A stretch of 9,194 nt of DNA from an uncultured Alphaproteobacteria bacterium (GCA_947629595.1 CANREI010000047.1:1-9194), one strand, 5' to 3'. Positions 1 to 7,198 are shown, counted from the first letter of the stretch. Notes: generated from the sequence alone by a model not told the origin. Made by a program: numbers and translations.

Positions 1-843
1 TTTTACGAATCACTCGGCTTGGCGCAACAAACAACCGATATTTTAAGAATCATTGATAAAACCGATAAAATCGGCACGGAAAACGTGCGTCTTTGCTTGC
101 AGGATTTAGGCTTAAAAGAAACGGATATTAACACCGTTTTATCGTTCTGCGCCATTCAAGGGAATAGTGCAAGTGTTTTCAATCAACTGAAAAAAACAGC
201 CGTTGACAATGCCTTATTCGCAGAAGGATTAAATGAGCTTGAAACGGTTGTTGAAGCCATGAAAGCATTGGGATTACCCGAATCACATTTTGTGATTGAT
301 TTAAAAATCACACGCGGATTGGATTATTACACCGGCACGGTTTATGAAACATTCGTTCCCGATTTTCCGAATTGGGGTTCCGTTTGCTCGGGCGGGCGTT
401 ATGAAAATCTGGCAGAATATTATACGGACAGAAAATTACCGGGCGTCGGCATCAGCATCGGACTGACCCGCTTTTTCGACTTGTTGCGTGAAAAAGAGTT
501 GCTCAATTCTTGCGGAAAAACCACAACAACCGTTCTGGTGATTCCCATGAGTGAAAATGAAGTGAATCAAGCCTTGAAAATCGGGCAGGAATTGCGCGCG
601 GAAGGAATGAAGGTCGATGTTTTCAGTACCGACACGAAATTTAAAAACAAAATGGCTTATGCCAACAAAATGCAAATTCCCTATGTGGTGATTGTGGGCG
701 AAACCGAAGTGCAAACACAAACCGTTGTGTTAAAAGAAATGGAAAAGCAAACGCAACATACCGTTCCGCAAAGCAAATTGGCACCGTCCGTTCGGTTGTT
801 ATGTCATTTAAGGCCGACTTATCCCGTTATTAAAGCTTTTTAA
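1..843 (+). CDS. hisS: Histidyl-tRNA synthetase, 3' part (5' end outside the window)
   Basis: The reading frame is open from base 1 and 280 residues are visible, so the gene starts before the window; the TTG at base 19 is an internal Leu codon, not a start. HisRS is a cytoplasmic class II synthetase that charges tRNA-His. The diagnostic HisRS sequence RGLDYYTG starts at visible residue 105. The GGRYE segment starts near residue 131 and is followed by the motif 3 region GVGISIGLTRF, whose Arg contacts ATP. The C-terminal anticodon-binding domain follows (VLVIPMSENEV to IPYVVIVGETEV). Motifs 1 and 2 lie upstream of the window. After the usual end of the family (about TVPQSKL) there are some 20 further residues rich in Arg, Cys and His, which is odd and could be a small extension or a 3' frameshift. 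The stop TAA directly abuts the stop of the convergent gene. Confidence 0.95.
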   Translation, partial: FYESLGLAQQTTDILRIIDKTDKIGTENVRLCLQDLGLKETDINTVLSFCAIQGNSASVFNQLKKTAVDNALFAEGLNELETVVEAMKALGLPESHFVIDLKITRGLDYYTGTVYETFVPDFPNWGSVCSGGRYENLAEYYTDRKLPGVGISIGLTRFFDLLREKELLNSCGKTTTTVLVIPMSENEVNQALKIGQELRAEGMKVDVFSTDTKFKNKMAYANKMQIPYVVIVGETEVQTQTVVLKEMEKQTQHTVPQSKLAPSVRLLCHLRPTYPVIKAF

Positions 844-1641
844 TTATTTTAAAAAAGAGGAAAGCGTAACCGGCACCGGCAATAACTGCCACGCGCTGTC
901 AAACGGATAATGCGTTTTAACAAACGTGCGGGGTTTGGCATTAAAAAAGTCATTATCGATGGTTTTGTTGCGCGTTAAGTCTGACAAAGACGGTTGATGA
1001 AGCGCTCGTTGTTTTAAAAACCGATTCATATCACGGGGATTTGTCATTTCACGTCCGACAAAAGCCTTATCGCGCCCGCTCATCCAATAAGTATCGACCA
1101 AAATCCATTGATCATCAACATAAACGGCATTCCACGCCGCTTCATATTGTTGCATATCATAATTGGGTATTACGCCGTTTTGTTGCAGGGCGTGTTTCAC
1201 AACCTCCAATTTCGGATTGCTTTGATTCGGCCTTCGAACATTCACACCGGCATATCCGTTAATCACAACCGCTTTCAAACCGGCAGCCGCACATAACTGT
1301 TGATACAGTTCGGCATAATCAAAAGAGGTTCCCAAGCGTGTTTTTAAGATATCACCCGTCGAAACGACTTTTGCTTCCCGATTGTTCATGGCGGCTTTTT
1401 TTGATTCAAGTAAGGCATAACCGTTCTTTTGAACCTGATAGGCAACAAACGAAGCCAACACCCGCGCTTTTTCCTGATCGGTATAACCGACTTGAATCAA
1501 GTTTTTAACAACATCCTCAATTGTTTGTCCCTGTTCAAGCGGTAATGTGCGCGCTTTCGCATCCAACTGCGAATCCGAAGCCGCCTGCACATTTGTGCCG
1601 AAACAAAATAAACTTAAAAATAAAAAGAAAATAAATTTCAT
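844..1641 (-). CDS. Exported transglutaminase-fold protein, probably catalytically dead
   Basis: 265 residues. The N-terminus is a clear Sec signal peptide (MKFIFF, a hydrophobic Leu/Phe core, then VQA before ASDS, cleavage near residue 20), so the mature protein is probably periplasmic. Residues about 55-185 match the transglutaminase-like/kyphoscoliosis-peptidase pattern: KARVLASFVAYQV, then DILKTRLGTSFDYAELY with LCAAAGLKAVVINGYAG, then AAWNAVYVDDQWILVDTYW. Aligned by eye to the family pattern R-x-G-V-C-x-G-Y-A, the nucleophilic Cys is Ser106 (codon TCT, one base from TGT). In H-A-W-N the His is Ala168, while the Asp is kept (Asp183). Fold and ligand binding are plausible, but protease or crosslinking activity is unlikely. 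It is the second gene of an operon: its ATG overlaps the upstream TGA by 4 nt, which suggests translational coupling. The family assignment is fairly sure; the role is unknown. Confidence 0.85.
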   Translation of the reverse strand: MKFIFFLFLSLFCFGTNVQAASDSQLDAKARTLPLEQGQTIEDVVKNLIQVGYTDQEKARVLASFVAYQVQKNGYALLESKKAAMNNREAKVVSTGDILKTRLGTSFDYAELYQQLCAAAGLKAVVINGYAGVNVRRPNQSNPKLEVVKHALQQNGVIPNYDMQQYEAAWNAVYVDDQWILVDTYWMSGRDKAFVGREMTNPRDMNRFLKQRALHQPSLSDLTRNKTIDNDFFNAKPRTFVKTHYPFDSAWQLLPVPVTLSSFLK

Positions 1642-2561
1642 TCCAATTGCAATTCCCCCCGTTGATATCCCGTATCATTCCACATACGCCTGCCTTCCAC
1701 CTGCGAATGATACAGATGAACCGGTAATATGTCTCTTAAATGATCCATCACTTTCGTTACGCCGTTTTTCGGTTGTTTTGTAAAATCCAAACGCCTGTTT
1801 TCTTTAAATAAATTAAAAGTGGCAGCGCCTTTTAACAATCTGACAACCGCGTTGTAATCTTTATTCTTTCCGTAAACTTCATCAATCATTTGAATGGCGG
1901 TATTCGGCAAATTGTTTTCCAAACAAACATCCATTATTGTTTGCTTGTTTTCGCTGTTTTTATGAAACGCATATTCCCCTTCCAAACTGTCTGTCCGCTC
2001 AATGCGATCGGAAAAAAGCTCTTGCCAAAAGTTTTGCGTGCCGAATATTTTTCCCATTTCGCTTAAAAAAGCATCAAGCCCTTCTTTTTGTTTCAAAAAT
2101 TCTTTTTTTTCAGACGTTTTTTTCGGCACGGCAAAAATATCTTTTCGAATAACGGGTGCCCATGCATTCATATGAAACAACGTGTCGGTTTTAAAGGGAA
2201 GAATGCAGTTTTCATACGGTTTTAACATCGTAACGAATATTTGATAATCACGGACCCGCAAGCACACATCGCCATAAGTGATGCGCGCCGATGAATCCTC
2301 CTTCGGAAGGGCTGTTTTATAAAAAGGATTTAATTTGGAACAAAAATCCTGATCATTTTCTTCAAACGCAAACAGCATATCTTGAAATCCGAATCCGTTC
2401 ATCCCTAAAATAATTTTATGCGTCCACGTGTTTTTTAAGGCAAGCTCGATGGCCTGAGCGCATAAAGTTGAATCTGCCGAAACGGCAGGAATTTCTTTTT
2501 CGGATAAATCCGGAAAAGCCGCGTGAATAATTTGACTCATTTGCGATTGTTTCGGCATCAT
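1638..2561 (-). CDS. Conserved-looking hypothetical cytoplasmic protein, first gene of a two-gene operon
   Basis: I do not recognise this 307-residue protein. It has no signal peptide or membrane helix, is mixed alpha/beta in appearance and carries five cysteines (34, 74, 100, 119, 213). A charged Lys/Glu-rich stretch (about 146-160) separates an N-terminal part containing KIILGMNGFGFQDMLFAF from a helical C-terminal half. Residues about 207-250 (IMDVCLENNLPNTAIQMIDE and following) resemble a TPR/SEL1-like helical hairpin, but no repeat series is visible. Two adjacent ATGs are possible starts. AAGGAG at 2564-2569 lies only 2 nt from the first and 5 nt from the second (2556-2558), so the second may be the true start and give 306 residues. 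It overlaps the downstream transglutaminase-like gene by ATGA, so the two products are probably made in step. A consensus promoter lies just upstream. Real gene: likely. Function: unknown. Confidence 0.8.
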   Translation of the reverse strand: MMPKQSQMSQIIHAAFPDLSEKEIPAVSADSTLCAQAIELALKNTWTHKIILGMNGFGFQDMLFAFEENDQDFCSKLNPFYKTALPKEDSSARITYGDVCLRVRDYQIFVTMLKPYENCILPFKTDTLFHMNAWAPVIRKDIFAVPKKTSEKKEFLKQKEGLDAFLSEMGKIFGTQNFWQELFSDRIERTDSLEGEYAFHKNSENKQTIMDVCLENNLPNTAIQMIDEVYGKNKDYNAVVRLLKGAATFNLFKENRRLDFTKQPKNGVTKVMDHLRDILPVHLYHSQVEGRRMWNDTGYQRGELQLE

Positions 2562-2584
2562 ATCTCCTTAAAAAAAACGAATTT

Positions 2585-2613
2585 ATTATACTGTAAAAAA
2601 ATTTTTTTGTCAA
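2585..2613 (-). promoter_or_regulatory. Perfect consensus sigma-70 promoter for the minus-strand operon
   Basis: On the minus strand there is TTGACA (2608-2613), a 17-nt spacer that is mostly A and T, and TATAAT (2585-2590). Both hexamers match the consensus exactly. Transcription should start near 2578, giving a leader of only about 17 nt that includes the AAGGAG ribosome binding site at 2564-2569. The promoter faces away from tpiA and drives the unknown protein and the transglutaminase-like protein. Confidence 0.85.
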
Positions 2614-2630
2614 GTAAAGGCATTGCCCTC

Positions 2631-2659
2631 TTGCAAACACAAAAAAAGTATGTTATTCA
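2631..2659 (+). promoter_or_regulatory. Possible weak promoter of tpiA
   Basis: TTGCAA at 2631-2636 followed after 17 nt by TATTCA (2654-2659) is a poor but correctly spaced match. It sits in the divergent 141-nt gap between tpiA and the minus-strand operon. A start near 2666 would give a leader of about 37 nt. An alternative -10, TATGTT (2649-2654), has no well-spaced -35. Some promoter is needed here because the upstream genes point the other way. Confidence 0.35.
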
Positions 2660-2702
2660 TAAAAAAACATTTTGATGATCATTTTAGAAAAGGAGAAGAA
2701 AA

Positions 2703-3455
2703 ATGCGTCGCAAACTCATTGCCGGAAACTGGAAAATGAACGGATTAAAAGAACAAGGGCTTGAATTGGCCAAAGCCGTGGCAGAAAAATGTCGGGGCAA
2801 TTTACCGTTCGATGTGTTAATTTGTCCGCCCATGAATTTATTGGGATTAATCGGTAATCAAGCGCATACAAACGTTTTATTGGGCGCGCAAGATGTGGCC
2901 GAAACCACAAAATCCGCCGGTGCTTTTACCGGTGACGTGTCGGCGGAAATGGTGAAAGATTTAGGTGCTTCTTGTGCCATTGTCGGCCATTCGGAACGAC
3001 GCACACTGCATCATGAAACAAATGCCGTTGTTCGTCAAAAAGCGCAAAATGCCCTGCAAGCCGGTTTAACAGCCGTTATCTGCATCGGTGAAACGGAAGC
3101 CGAACGCGATAATAATCAGGCGTTGGAAGTGGTTGCACGGCAAATTCAAGAATCCGTGCCGACAACGGCAACAGCCGAAAATTGCGTGATTGCCTATGAA
3201 CCCGTTTGGGCCATCGGAACAGGCAAAACGCCCACCACGAACGATGTTGCCCAAATGCATGCCGCCATTCGGCAGGAATTAGCTGCCTTACTCGGTTCGC
3301 AAACAGCCGATCAAATGCGCATTTTATACGGCGGATCCGTGAAACCCGCCAATGCCGAAGAATTGTTGGCGGTTGAAAATGTTGACGGGGCTTTAATCGG
3401 CGGAGCCAGTTTAAAAATTGACGATTTTTGGGGTATTGCTTCCACACAATTATAA
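2703..3455 (+). CDS. tpiA: Triosephosphate isomerase
   Basis: 250 residues, the normal family length. It is the cytoplasmic glycolytic enzyme that interconverts dihydroxyacetone phosphate and glyceraldehyde 3-phosphate. The TIM-barrel signatures are all present. AGNWKMN carries the substrate Lys11, and VGHSERR carries the electrophilic His96. AYEPVWAIGTGKT carries the catalytic base Glu166 and flexible loop 6. The phosphate-binding strands are YGGSVKP (209-215) and ALIGGASL (230-237). The start is set by AGGAG at 2691-2695, 7 nt before the ATG, and by the Asn-Trp-Lys motif near the N-terminus. It is the first gene of a plus-strand run. The next gene starts 13 nt after the stop, so the downstream secreted-protein genes are probably cotranscribed with it. 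Confidence 0.98.
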   Translation: MRRKLIAGNWKMNGLKEQGLELAKAVAEKCRGNLPFDVLICPPMNLLGLIGNQAHTNVLLGAQDVAETTKSAGAFTGDVSAEMVKDLGASCAIVGHSERRTLHHETNAVVRQKAQNALQAGLTAVICIGETEAERDNNQALEVVARQIQESVPTTATAENCVIAYEPVWAIGTGKTPTTNDVAQMHAAIRQELAALLGSQTADQMRILYGGSVKPANAEELLAVENVDGALIGGASLKIDDFWGIASTQL

Positions 3456-3468
3456 AAAAGGGGGGAAA

Positions 3469-4056
3469 ATGCGTTTTAAAAGCTTCACACTCGGTTTCTG
3501 TTTATTGTTGCCGATTATGGCCGTATCGTCTGTTGCATCAGCTGCTCATACCGATTTTTCGATTGATGAAATCGCCAAGCGGCAAACAACGTTTTTTCCG
3601 CAAAGTTTTGAAGTTTCTTATCCGGATGATTCCTTTCGGTTTTCGAAAAACAGCCGCTCGGATTCTTTTCAAACTTTAAAAAGCGAAGAAAAACTCATCG
3701 GATTCTCCCAAGATTATTCAAACAGTGCCTGTCTGGCTCGAATCACCTATTTTTATCCGAATTTAGGTCGGCTTTCGAATACAAAACTCAAAAGATATCT
3801 CAAAGAACAAACACCGTTTCAAATAACCCATCAAGACAGCGATCAAACGGCCGGAAACCGATATCATTATACCGTCAGTGCGCATCCGGATCAAATTGAT
3901 GTGTTTTTAGTGGAACAATTCGATAATAACATTTTGCAAATTCGGTTGGCTTGTCAAACATTACCCGCTCTCACACAAAAAGAAAATAAAAGATTATCAG
4001 TGGACTGGGCTAAATTCATAGCCGAAAAACTTTCAACGGTTTTAAAAGGGCAATAA
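3469..4056 (+). CDS. Small exported protein of unknown function (paralog 1)
   Basis: 195 residues from the ATG at 3469. The frame is open back to an ATG at 3418, but that start lies inside tpiA and would put 17 residues before the signal peptide. A purine-rich AAGGGGGG stretch precedes the 3469 start. The signal peptide is MRFKSF, a hydrophobic core, then ASA before AHTD, with cleavage near residue 25. I do not recognise the mature domain. It is polar, rich in Phe, Tyr and Gln, and has just two cysteines (Cys88 in NSACLARITYFYP and Cys162 in IRLACQ), which are a likely disulfide if periplasmic. Its stop overlaps the next start (TAATG). The Cys-strand and C-terminal helix pattern recurs in the following protein, so the two look like diverged tandem duplicates. 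Location: periplasm or outer envelope. Role unknown. Confidence 0.8.
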   Translation: MRFKSFTLGFCLLLPIMAVSSVASAAHTDFSIDEIAKRQTTFFPQSFEVSYPDDSFRFSKNSRSDSFQTLKSEEKLIGFSQDYSNSACLARITYFYPNLGRLSNTKLKRYLKEQTPFQITHQDSDQTAGNRYHYTVSAHPDQIDVFLVEQFDNNILQIRLACQTLPALTQKENKRLSVDWAKFIAEKLSTVLKGQ

Positions 4057-4652
4057 TGCGTTTTTTGTTTTTTCTTTTGTTTTTTACGGGATTTTCAATC
4101 AGCGTTCAAGCCGCAGCACCGGCGTTTGTGTGCTTAAAACAACTCCCTGAAAAATTTCAACAAAAATCACCGGATTCTTTTCAATTCAAAAGAATGACAA
4201 CCAACGTGAAAAGTTATGAAGAAGAACCCGGCGGCGCCGGTTGGGGATATGCCGTTAAATATCAAAACAATTACTGTGAAGTCATGATTTACCTTTACAC
4301 ACGCCAAAAAAACAGCATTACCCCCGCAGATACAGAAACGGAAATGGCAGAATTTGACGGGTTTGAATACGCGGATTCCGTTCAAAAAGAAATCGACGAT
4401 GTTTCTTTTTCCTTTGCGCAAGGAATAACGCAATTTGAAAAAAATGCCGATAAACAATTTCAATTGCTTGCGTTAACAAGTGTGCAAAATCACTTTTTAA
4501 AATATCGGGCTTCTTGCCGTCAAATAAACGGTTTGACCGAACAGAAAAACTTTCATTTAGCCGAATCGTTTTTGACAAATGTGATTCAAAAATCTCTTAA
4601 AAAAATTACTTTTTGCCTTTTCCGACAAAATTTATCCGATAAAAACAACTGA
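4056..4652 (+). CDS. Small exported protein of unknown function (paralog 2)
   Basis: 198 residues. Its ATG shares one base with the previous stop, indicating tight coupling. The signal peptide is MRFLFFLLFF, then ISVQA before AAPAF, with cleavage near residue 19-20. There are four cysteines (26, 74, 154, 187). Cys74 lies in NNYCEVMIYLYTR and Cys154 in LKYRASCRQINGLTEQKN. These match, in order and similar spacing, NSACLARITYFYP and LQIRLACQTLPALTQKEN in the preceding protein (Cys-Cys separation 80 versus 74). An acidic middle section (90-117) has no close equivalent there. No lipobox or membrane anchor is seen beyond the signal peptide. No known family is recognised; it is probably a periplasmic protein with one or two disulfides. 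The last 15 residues (Cys, Arg, Lys and Asn rich) look low in constraint. Confidence 0.75.
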   Translation: MRFLFFLLFFTGFSISVQAAAPAFVCLKQLPEKFQQKSPDSFQFKRMTTNVKSYEEEPGGAGWGYAVKYQNNYCEVMIYLYTRQKNSITPADTETEMAEFDGFEYADSVQKEIDDVSFSFAQGITQFEKNADKQFQLLALTSVQNHFLKYRASCRQINGLTEQKNFHLAESFLTNVIQKSLKKITFCLFRQNLSDKNN

Positions 4653-4668
4653 AAAATTGCTTTTATGC

Positions 4669-4697
4669 TTGCAAAAAATAAAAAAACAGAGTAATAT
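4669..4697 (+). promoter_or_regulatory. Candidate promoter upstream of secG
   Basis: TTGCAA (4669-4674), a 17-nt spacer and TAATAT (4692-4697) match the sigma-70 consensus at 4 of 6 positions each. A start near 4704 gives a leader of about 31 nt. The 82-nt gap is the longest inside the tpiA-to-eno run, so a second promoter for secG-kdsA-eno is reasonable. No convincing terminator lies upstream, so readthrough from tpiA is also possible. Confidence 0.45.
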
Positions 4698-4734
4698 TTT
4701 GTAAGGTTTGTTTTATTGAAAAAAAGGAAAGAAA

Positions 4735-5040
4735 ATGCAAACAATTATTTTAACCGTTCATATTATTTTGGCTATTTGTATCACCATTTTTGTTTTATTG
4801 CAACGTTCCGAAGGCGGTGCACTCGGTTCTCTCGGCGGCTCCCAAGGTGCTTCCGGATTGTTTACCGGTCGTCAAACGGGAAATTTTCTCTCGCGAATGA
4901 CCGTCTATTTATTCATCGGTTTCATTGCCACCAGTTTAACGCTGGTTATTTTGGCACAAAAAGCCGGTACGCCCGAAAAAGTGTCCATTTTACCTGCAAC
5001 ACCCGTCGAACAAAGCGCCCCCGCTTTACCGACAGAATAG
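4735..5040 (+). CDS. secG: Preprotein translocase subunit SecG
   Basis: 101 residues. SecG is the small inner-membrane subunit of SecYEG that assists SecA-driven export. Two membrane helices are visible (about residues 3-21 and 55-75). They are joined by the characteristic Gly-rich cytoplasmic loop: LLQRSEGGALGSLGG, then the segment ending GRQTGNFLSRMT. A short Pro/Ala-rich tail follows. The ATG is preceded by an AAGGAAAG-type binding site at about 4724-4731. The kdsA start follows 10 nt after the stop. A longer open frame over the same region in another register has no protein-like features and is a shadow. Placement after tpiA is typical of alphaproteobacteria; here two unknown genes separate them. 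Confidence 0.95.
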   Translation: MQTIILTVHIILAICITIFVLLQRSEGGALGSLGGSQGASGLFTGRQTGNFLSRMTVYLFIGFIATSLTLVILAQKAGTPEKVSILPATPVEQSAPALPTE

Positions 5041-5050
5041 AGAGGTTTTT

Positions 5051-5875
5051 ATGCAACAGATTGTTCAATTAAATGATATTCGCTTTTCAAACGAATCGCC
5101 GTTTGTTTTAATTGCGGGTCCTTGTCAAATGGAAAGCGCCGCACACGGTATGGAAATGGCGGAAGCATTAGTGACGTTAACAAACAAACTGCATATTCCC
5201 TTCGTGTTTAAAGCTTCTTTTGATAAAGCCAATCGCACCAGTGTGAACGGTATTCGCGGTATGGGGTTGGAAAAAGCCTTAACCGCTTTTGCCGATATTA
5301 AAGAAAAATATCATTGTGCGGTACTCACCGATGTGCATGAACCTTATCAATGTCCGATTGCGGCCGAAGTAATTGATGTGCTGCAAATACCGGCTTTTTT
5401 ATGTCGGCAAACGGATTTGTTGTTGGCCGCCGGCAAAACAAATCGGGTGATTAACATTAAAAAAGGGCAATTTTTAGCCCCGTGGGATATGAAAAACGTG
5501 GCGGCAAAAATTGAAAGCACGGGAAATCATCAAATTATTTTAACGGAGCGCGGTGTTTCATTCGGATATAACACGTTGGTTGTTGATATGCGTTCCCTGC
5601 CGATTATGAAACAAACGGGTTATCCCGTTGTGTTCGATGCCACGCATTCCGTTCAACAACCGGGCGGACAAGGCACATCGAGCGGCGGACAACGCGAGTT
5701 CGCGCCCGTTTTGGCTAACTGCGCCATTACAACGGGCATTGCCGGTATTTTCATTGAAACGCATGAAACGCCCGATACCGCGCCGAGTGACGGCCCGAAT
5801 ATGATTCCGCTGAAAGAGATGGAATCGGTTTTAACGCGCCTGAAAGCGTTTGATACGCTGGCGAAACAAGGATAA
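5051..5875 (+). CDS. kdsA: 3-deoxy-8-phosphooctulonate synthase (Kdo-8-P synthase), metal-dependent type
   Basis: 274 residues, the usual length. It condenses phosphoenolpyruvate with arabinose 5-phosphate to Kdo-8-phosphate, a precursor of the LPS inner core, so the organism probably makes LPS. Signatures in order are IAGPCQMES (21-29), FKASFDKANRTS (53-64), VLTDVHE (91-97), FLCRQTDLL, NIKKGQFLAPWDMKN, FDATHSVQQPGGQG and IETHETPD. Cys25 in GPC, with His199, Glu236 and Asp247, fits the metal-binding set of class II KdsA. Class I (E. coli-like) enzymes have Asn in place of the Cys. AGAGG at 5041-5045 lies 5 nt before the ATG. It is probably cotranscribed with secG and eno. The substrate PEP is the product of the next gene. 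Confidence 0.97.
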   Translation: MQQIVQLNDIRFSNESPFVLIAGPCQMESAAHGMEMAEALVTLTNKLHIPFVFKASFDKANRTSVNGIRGMGLEKALTAFADIKEKYHCAVLTDVHEPYQCPIAAEVIDVLQIPAFLCRQTDLLLAAGKTNRVINIKKGQFLAPWDMKNVAAKIESTGNHQIILTERGVSFGYNTLVVDMRSLPIMKQTGYPVVFDATHSVQQPGGQGTSSGGQREFAPVLANCAITTGIAGIFIETHETPDTAPSDGPNMIPLKEMESVLTRLKAFDTLAKQG

Positions 5876-5905
5876 TATTTAACTCAAACAGGAAAGGAAA
5901 GAAAA

Positions 5906-7198
5906 ATGAGTGAAATTATAGATATTCAAGGCAGAGAAATTTTAGATTCACGCGGCACACCGACGGTTGAAGTCGATGTGGCTCTTGATGACGGCTCTTT
6001 CGGACGGGCAGCCGTTCCGAGCGGCGCCTCAACGGGTGTTCACGAAGCCGTTGAATTGCGTGACGGTGATAAAAGTCGTTTTAACGGCAAAGGCGTTTTA
6101 AAAGCCGTTGAAGCCGTCAACACCGTTTTATACGATGCCGTTATCGGATTAGATGCCGCGGAACAAATTGAAATCGATCGCACCATGATCGCTGCCGACG
6201 GAACGGAAAATAAAGGCAAGCTGGGCGCCAATGCCATTTTGGGCGTTTCATTGGCCATTGCCAAAGCCGCTGCCGAAAGCGCCGCTTTACCGCTTTATCG
6301 GTATATCGGCGGCACATTGGCACACGTTTTACCGGTGCCCATGATGAACATTTTAAACGGCGGAAAACATGCCGATAATCCGATTGACATTCAAGAATTT
6401 ATGATTATGCCGGTCGGTGCTTCTTCTTGTCGGGAAGCCATTCGTATGGGTGCGGAAGTTTTCCAAGCGTTAAAATCGAATCTGAAAAAAGCGGGTATGA
6501 ACACAAACGTGGGCGATGAGGGCGGTTTTGCTCCGAATATCGGATCGGCCAAAGAAGCGTTAACGTTTATTGTGGAAGCCATTAAAACAGCCGGATATAA
6601 ACCCGGGGAAGATGTGGTGTTGGCATTAGATGCCGCTTCGTCCGAATTCTATGACGAATCGGATAAAAAATATCACTTAAACGGCGAAGGCAAAGTATTA
6701 TCTTCGGCCGAATTGGTGCAATATTATGCGCAACTCGTCAGCGAATTCCCGATTATGTCGTTGGAAGACGGTATGGCGGAAGATGATTGGGAAGGTTGGG
6801 ATTTACTCACCAAAACATTGGGTTCCAAAATTCAATTGGTCGGTGACGATTTGTTTGTTACCAACACAAAACGGTTAAAAACGGGTATTGAACGCAAAGT
6901 CGCCAACTCCATTTTGGTGAAAGTCAATCAAATCGGCTCGTTAACGGAAACGTTGGAAGCCGTTGATATGGCGCATCGGGCCGGATATACCGCGGTGTTA
7001 TCGCATCGTTCCGGCGAAACGGAAGATGCCACCATTGCCGATATTGCCGTTGCCACGGGTTGCGGACAAATTAAAACCGGATCTCTTTCCCGTTCCGATC
7101 GGTTGGCAAAATACAATCAATTGATTCGCATTGAGGAAGAATTGGGCGATACGGCGGTTTATGCCGGAAAAAGCATTTTTGCCGGCAAACTGCGGTAA
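5906..7198 (+). CDS. eno: Enolase
   Basis: 430 residues, full length. It dehydrates 2-phosphoglycerate to phosphoenolpyruvate in glycolysis; in many bacteria it is also a degradosome partner. Active-site elements are intact: the Ser42 loop (SGASTG), His155 in GGKHADN, catalytic Glu205 in GDEGG, metal ligands Asp242, Glu287 (SLEDGM) and Asp314 (GDD), base Lys339 (LVKVNQ), the signature LSHRSGETED with His367-Arg368-Ser369, and Lys390. A purine-rich site with two AGGA copies (5890-5893, 5895-5898) precedes the ATG. The 30-nt gap from kdsA suggests one transcript, ended by the hairpin just after the stop. In many alphaproteobacteria eno is followed by ftsB and pdh genes; here an unknown gene follows instead. 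Confidence 0.98.
   Translation: MSEIIDIQGREILDSRGTPTVEVDVALDDGSFGRAAVPSGASTGVHEAVELRDGDKSRFNGKGVLKAVEAVNTVLYDAVIGLDAAEQIEIDRTMIAADGTENKGKLGANAILGVSLAIAKAAAESAALPLYRYIGGTLAHVLPVPMMNILNGGKHADNPIDIQEFMIMPVGASSCREAIRMGAEVFQALKSNLKKAGMNTNVGDEGGFAPNIGSAKEALTFIVEAIKTAGYKPGEDVVLALDAASSEFYDESDKKYHLNGEGKVLSSAELVQYYAQLVSEFPIMSLEDGMAEDDWEGWDLLTKTLGSKIQLVGDDLFVTNTKRLKTGIERKVANSILVKVNQIGSLTETLEAVDMAHRAGYTAVLSHRSGETEDATIADIAVATGCGQIKTGSLSRSDRLAKYNQLIRIEEELGDTAVYAGKSIFAGKLR

Noticed and set aside
2416..2640. Minus-strand 74-codon frame crossing the promoter region upstream of the unknown operon
   Set aside because: It would run through the consensus promoter and overlaps the better gene; the composition is not protein-like.
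3076..3447. 123-codon minus-strand open frame opposite tpiA
   Set aside because: Entirely antisense to a clear tpiA, Arg/Trp/His-rich with no domain pattern and no binding site.
3418..3468. Upstream ATG start for the first exported protein
   Set aside because: It lies inside tpiA and puts 17 residues ahead of a clean signal peptide; the ATG at 3469 follows a purine-rich binding site.
4657..4674. TTGC...GCAA hairpin after the second exported protein gene as a terminator
   Set aside because: Only a 4-bp stem followed by A-rich rather than T-rich sequence; the TTGCAA is better read as a -35 box.
4716..5072. 118-codon plus-strand frame overlapping secG
   Set aside because: A register shadow of SecG; basic low-complexity product, while the secG frame has helices and family motifs.
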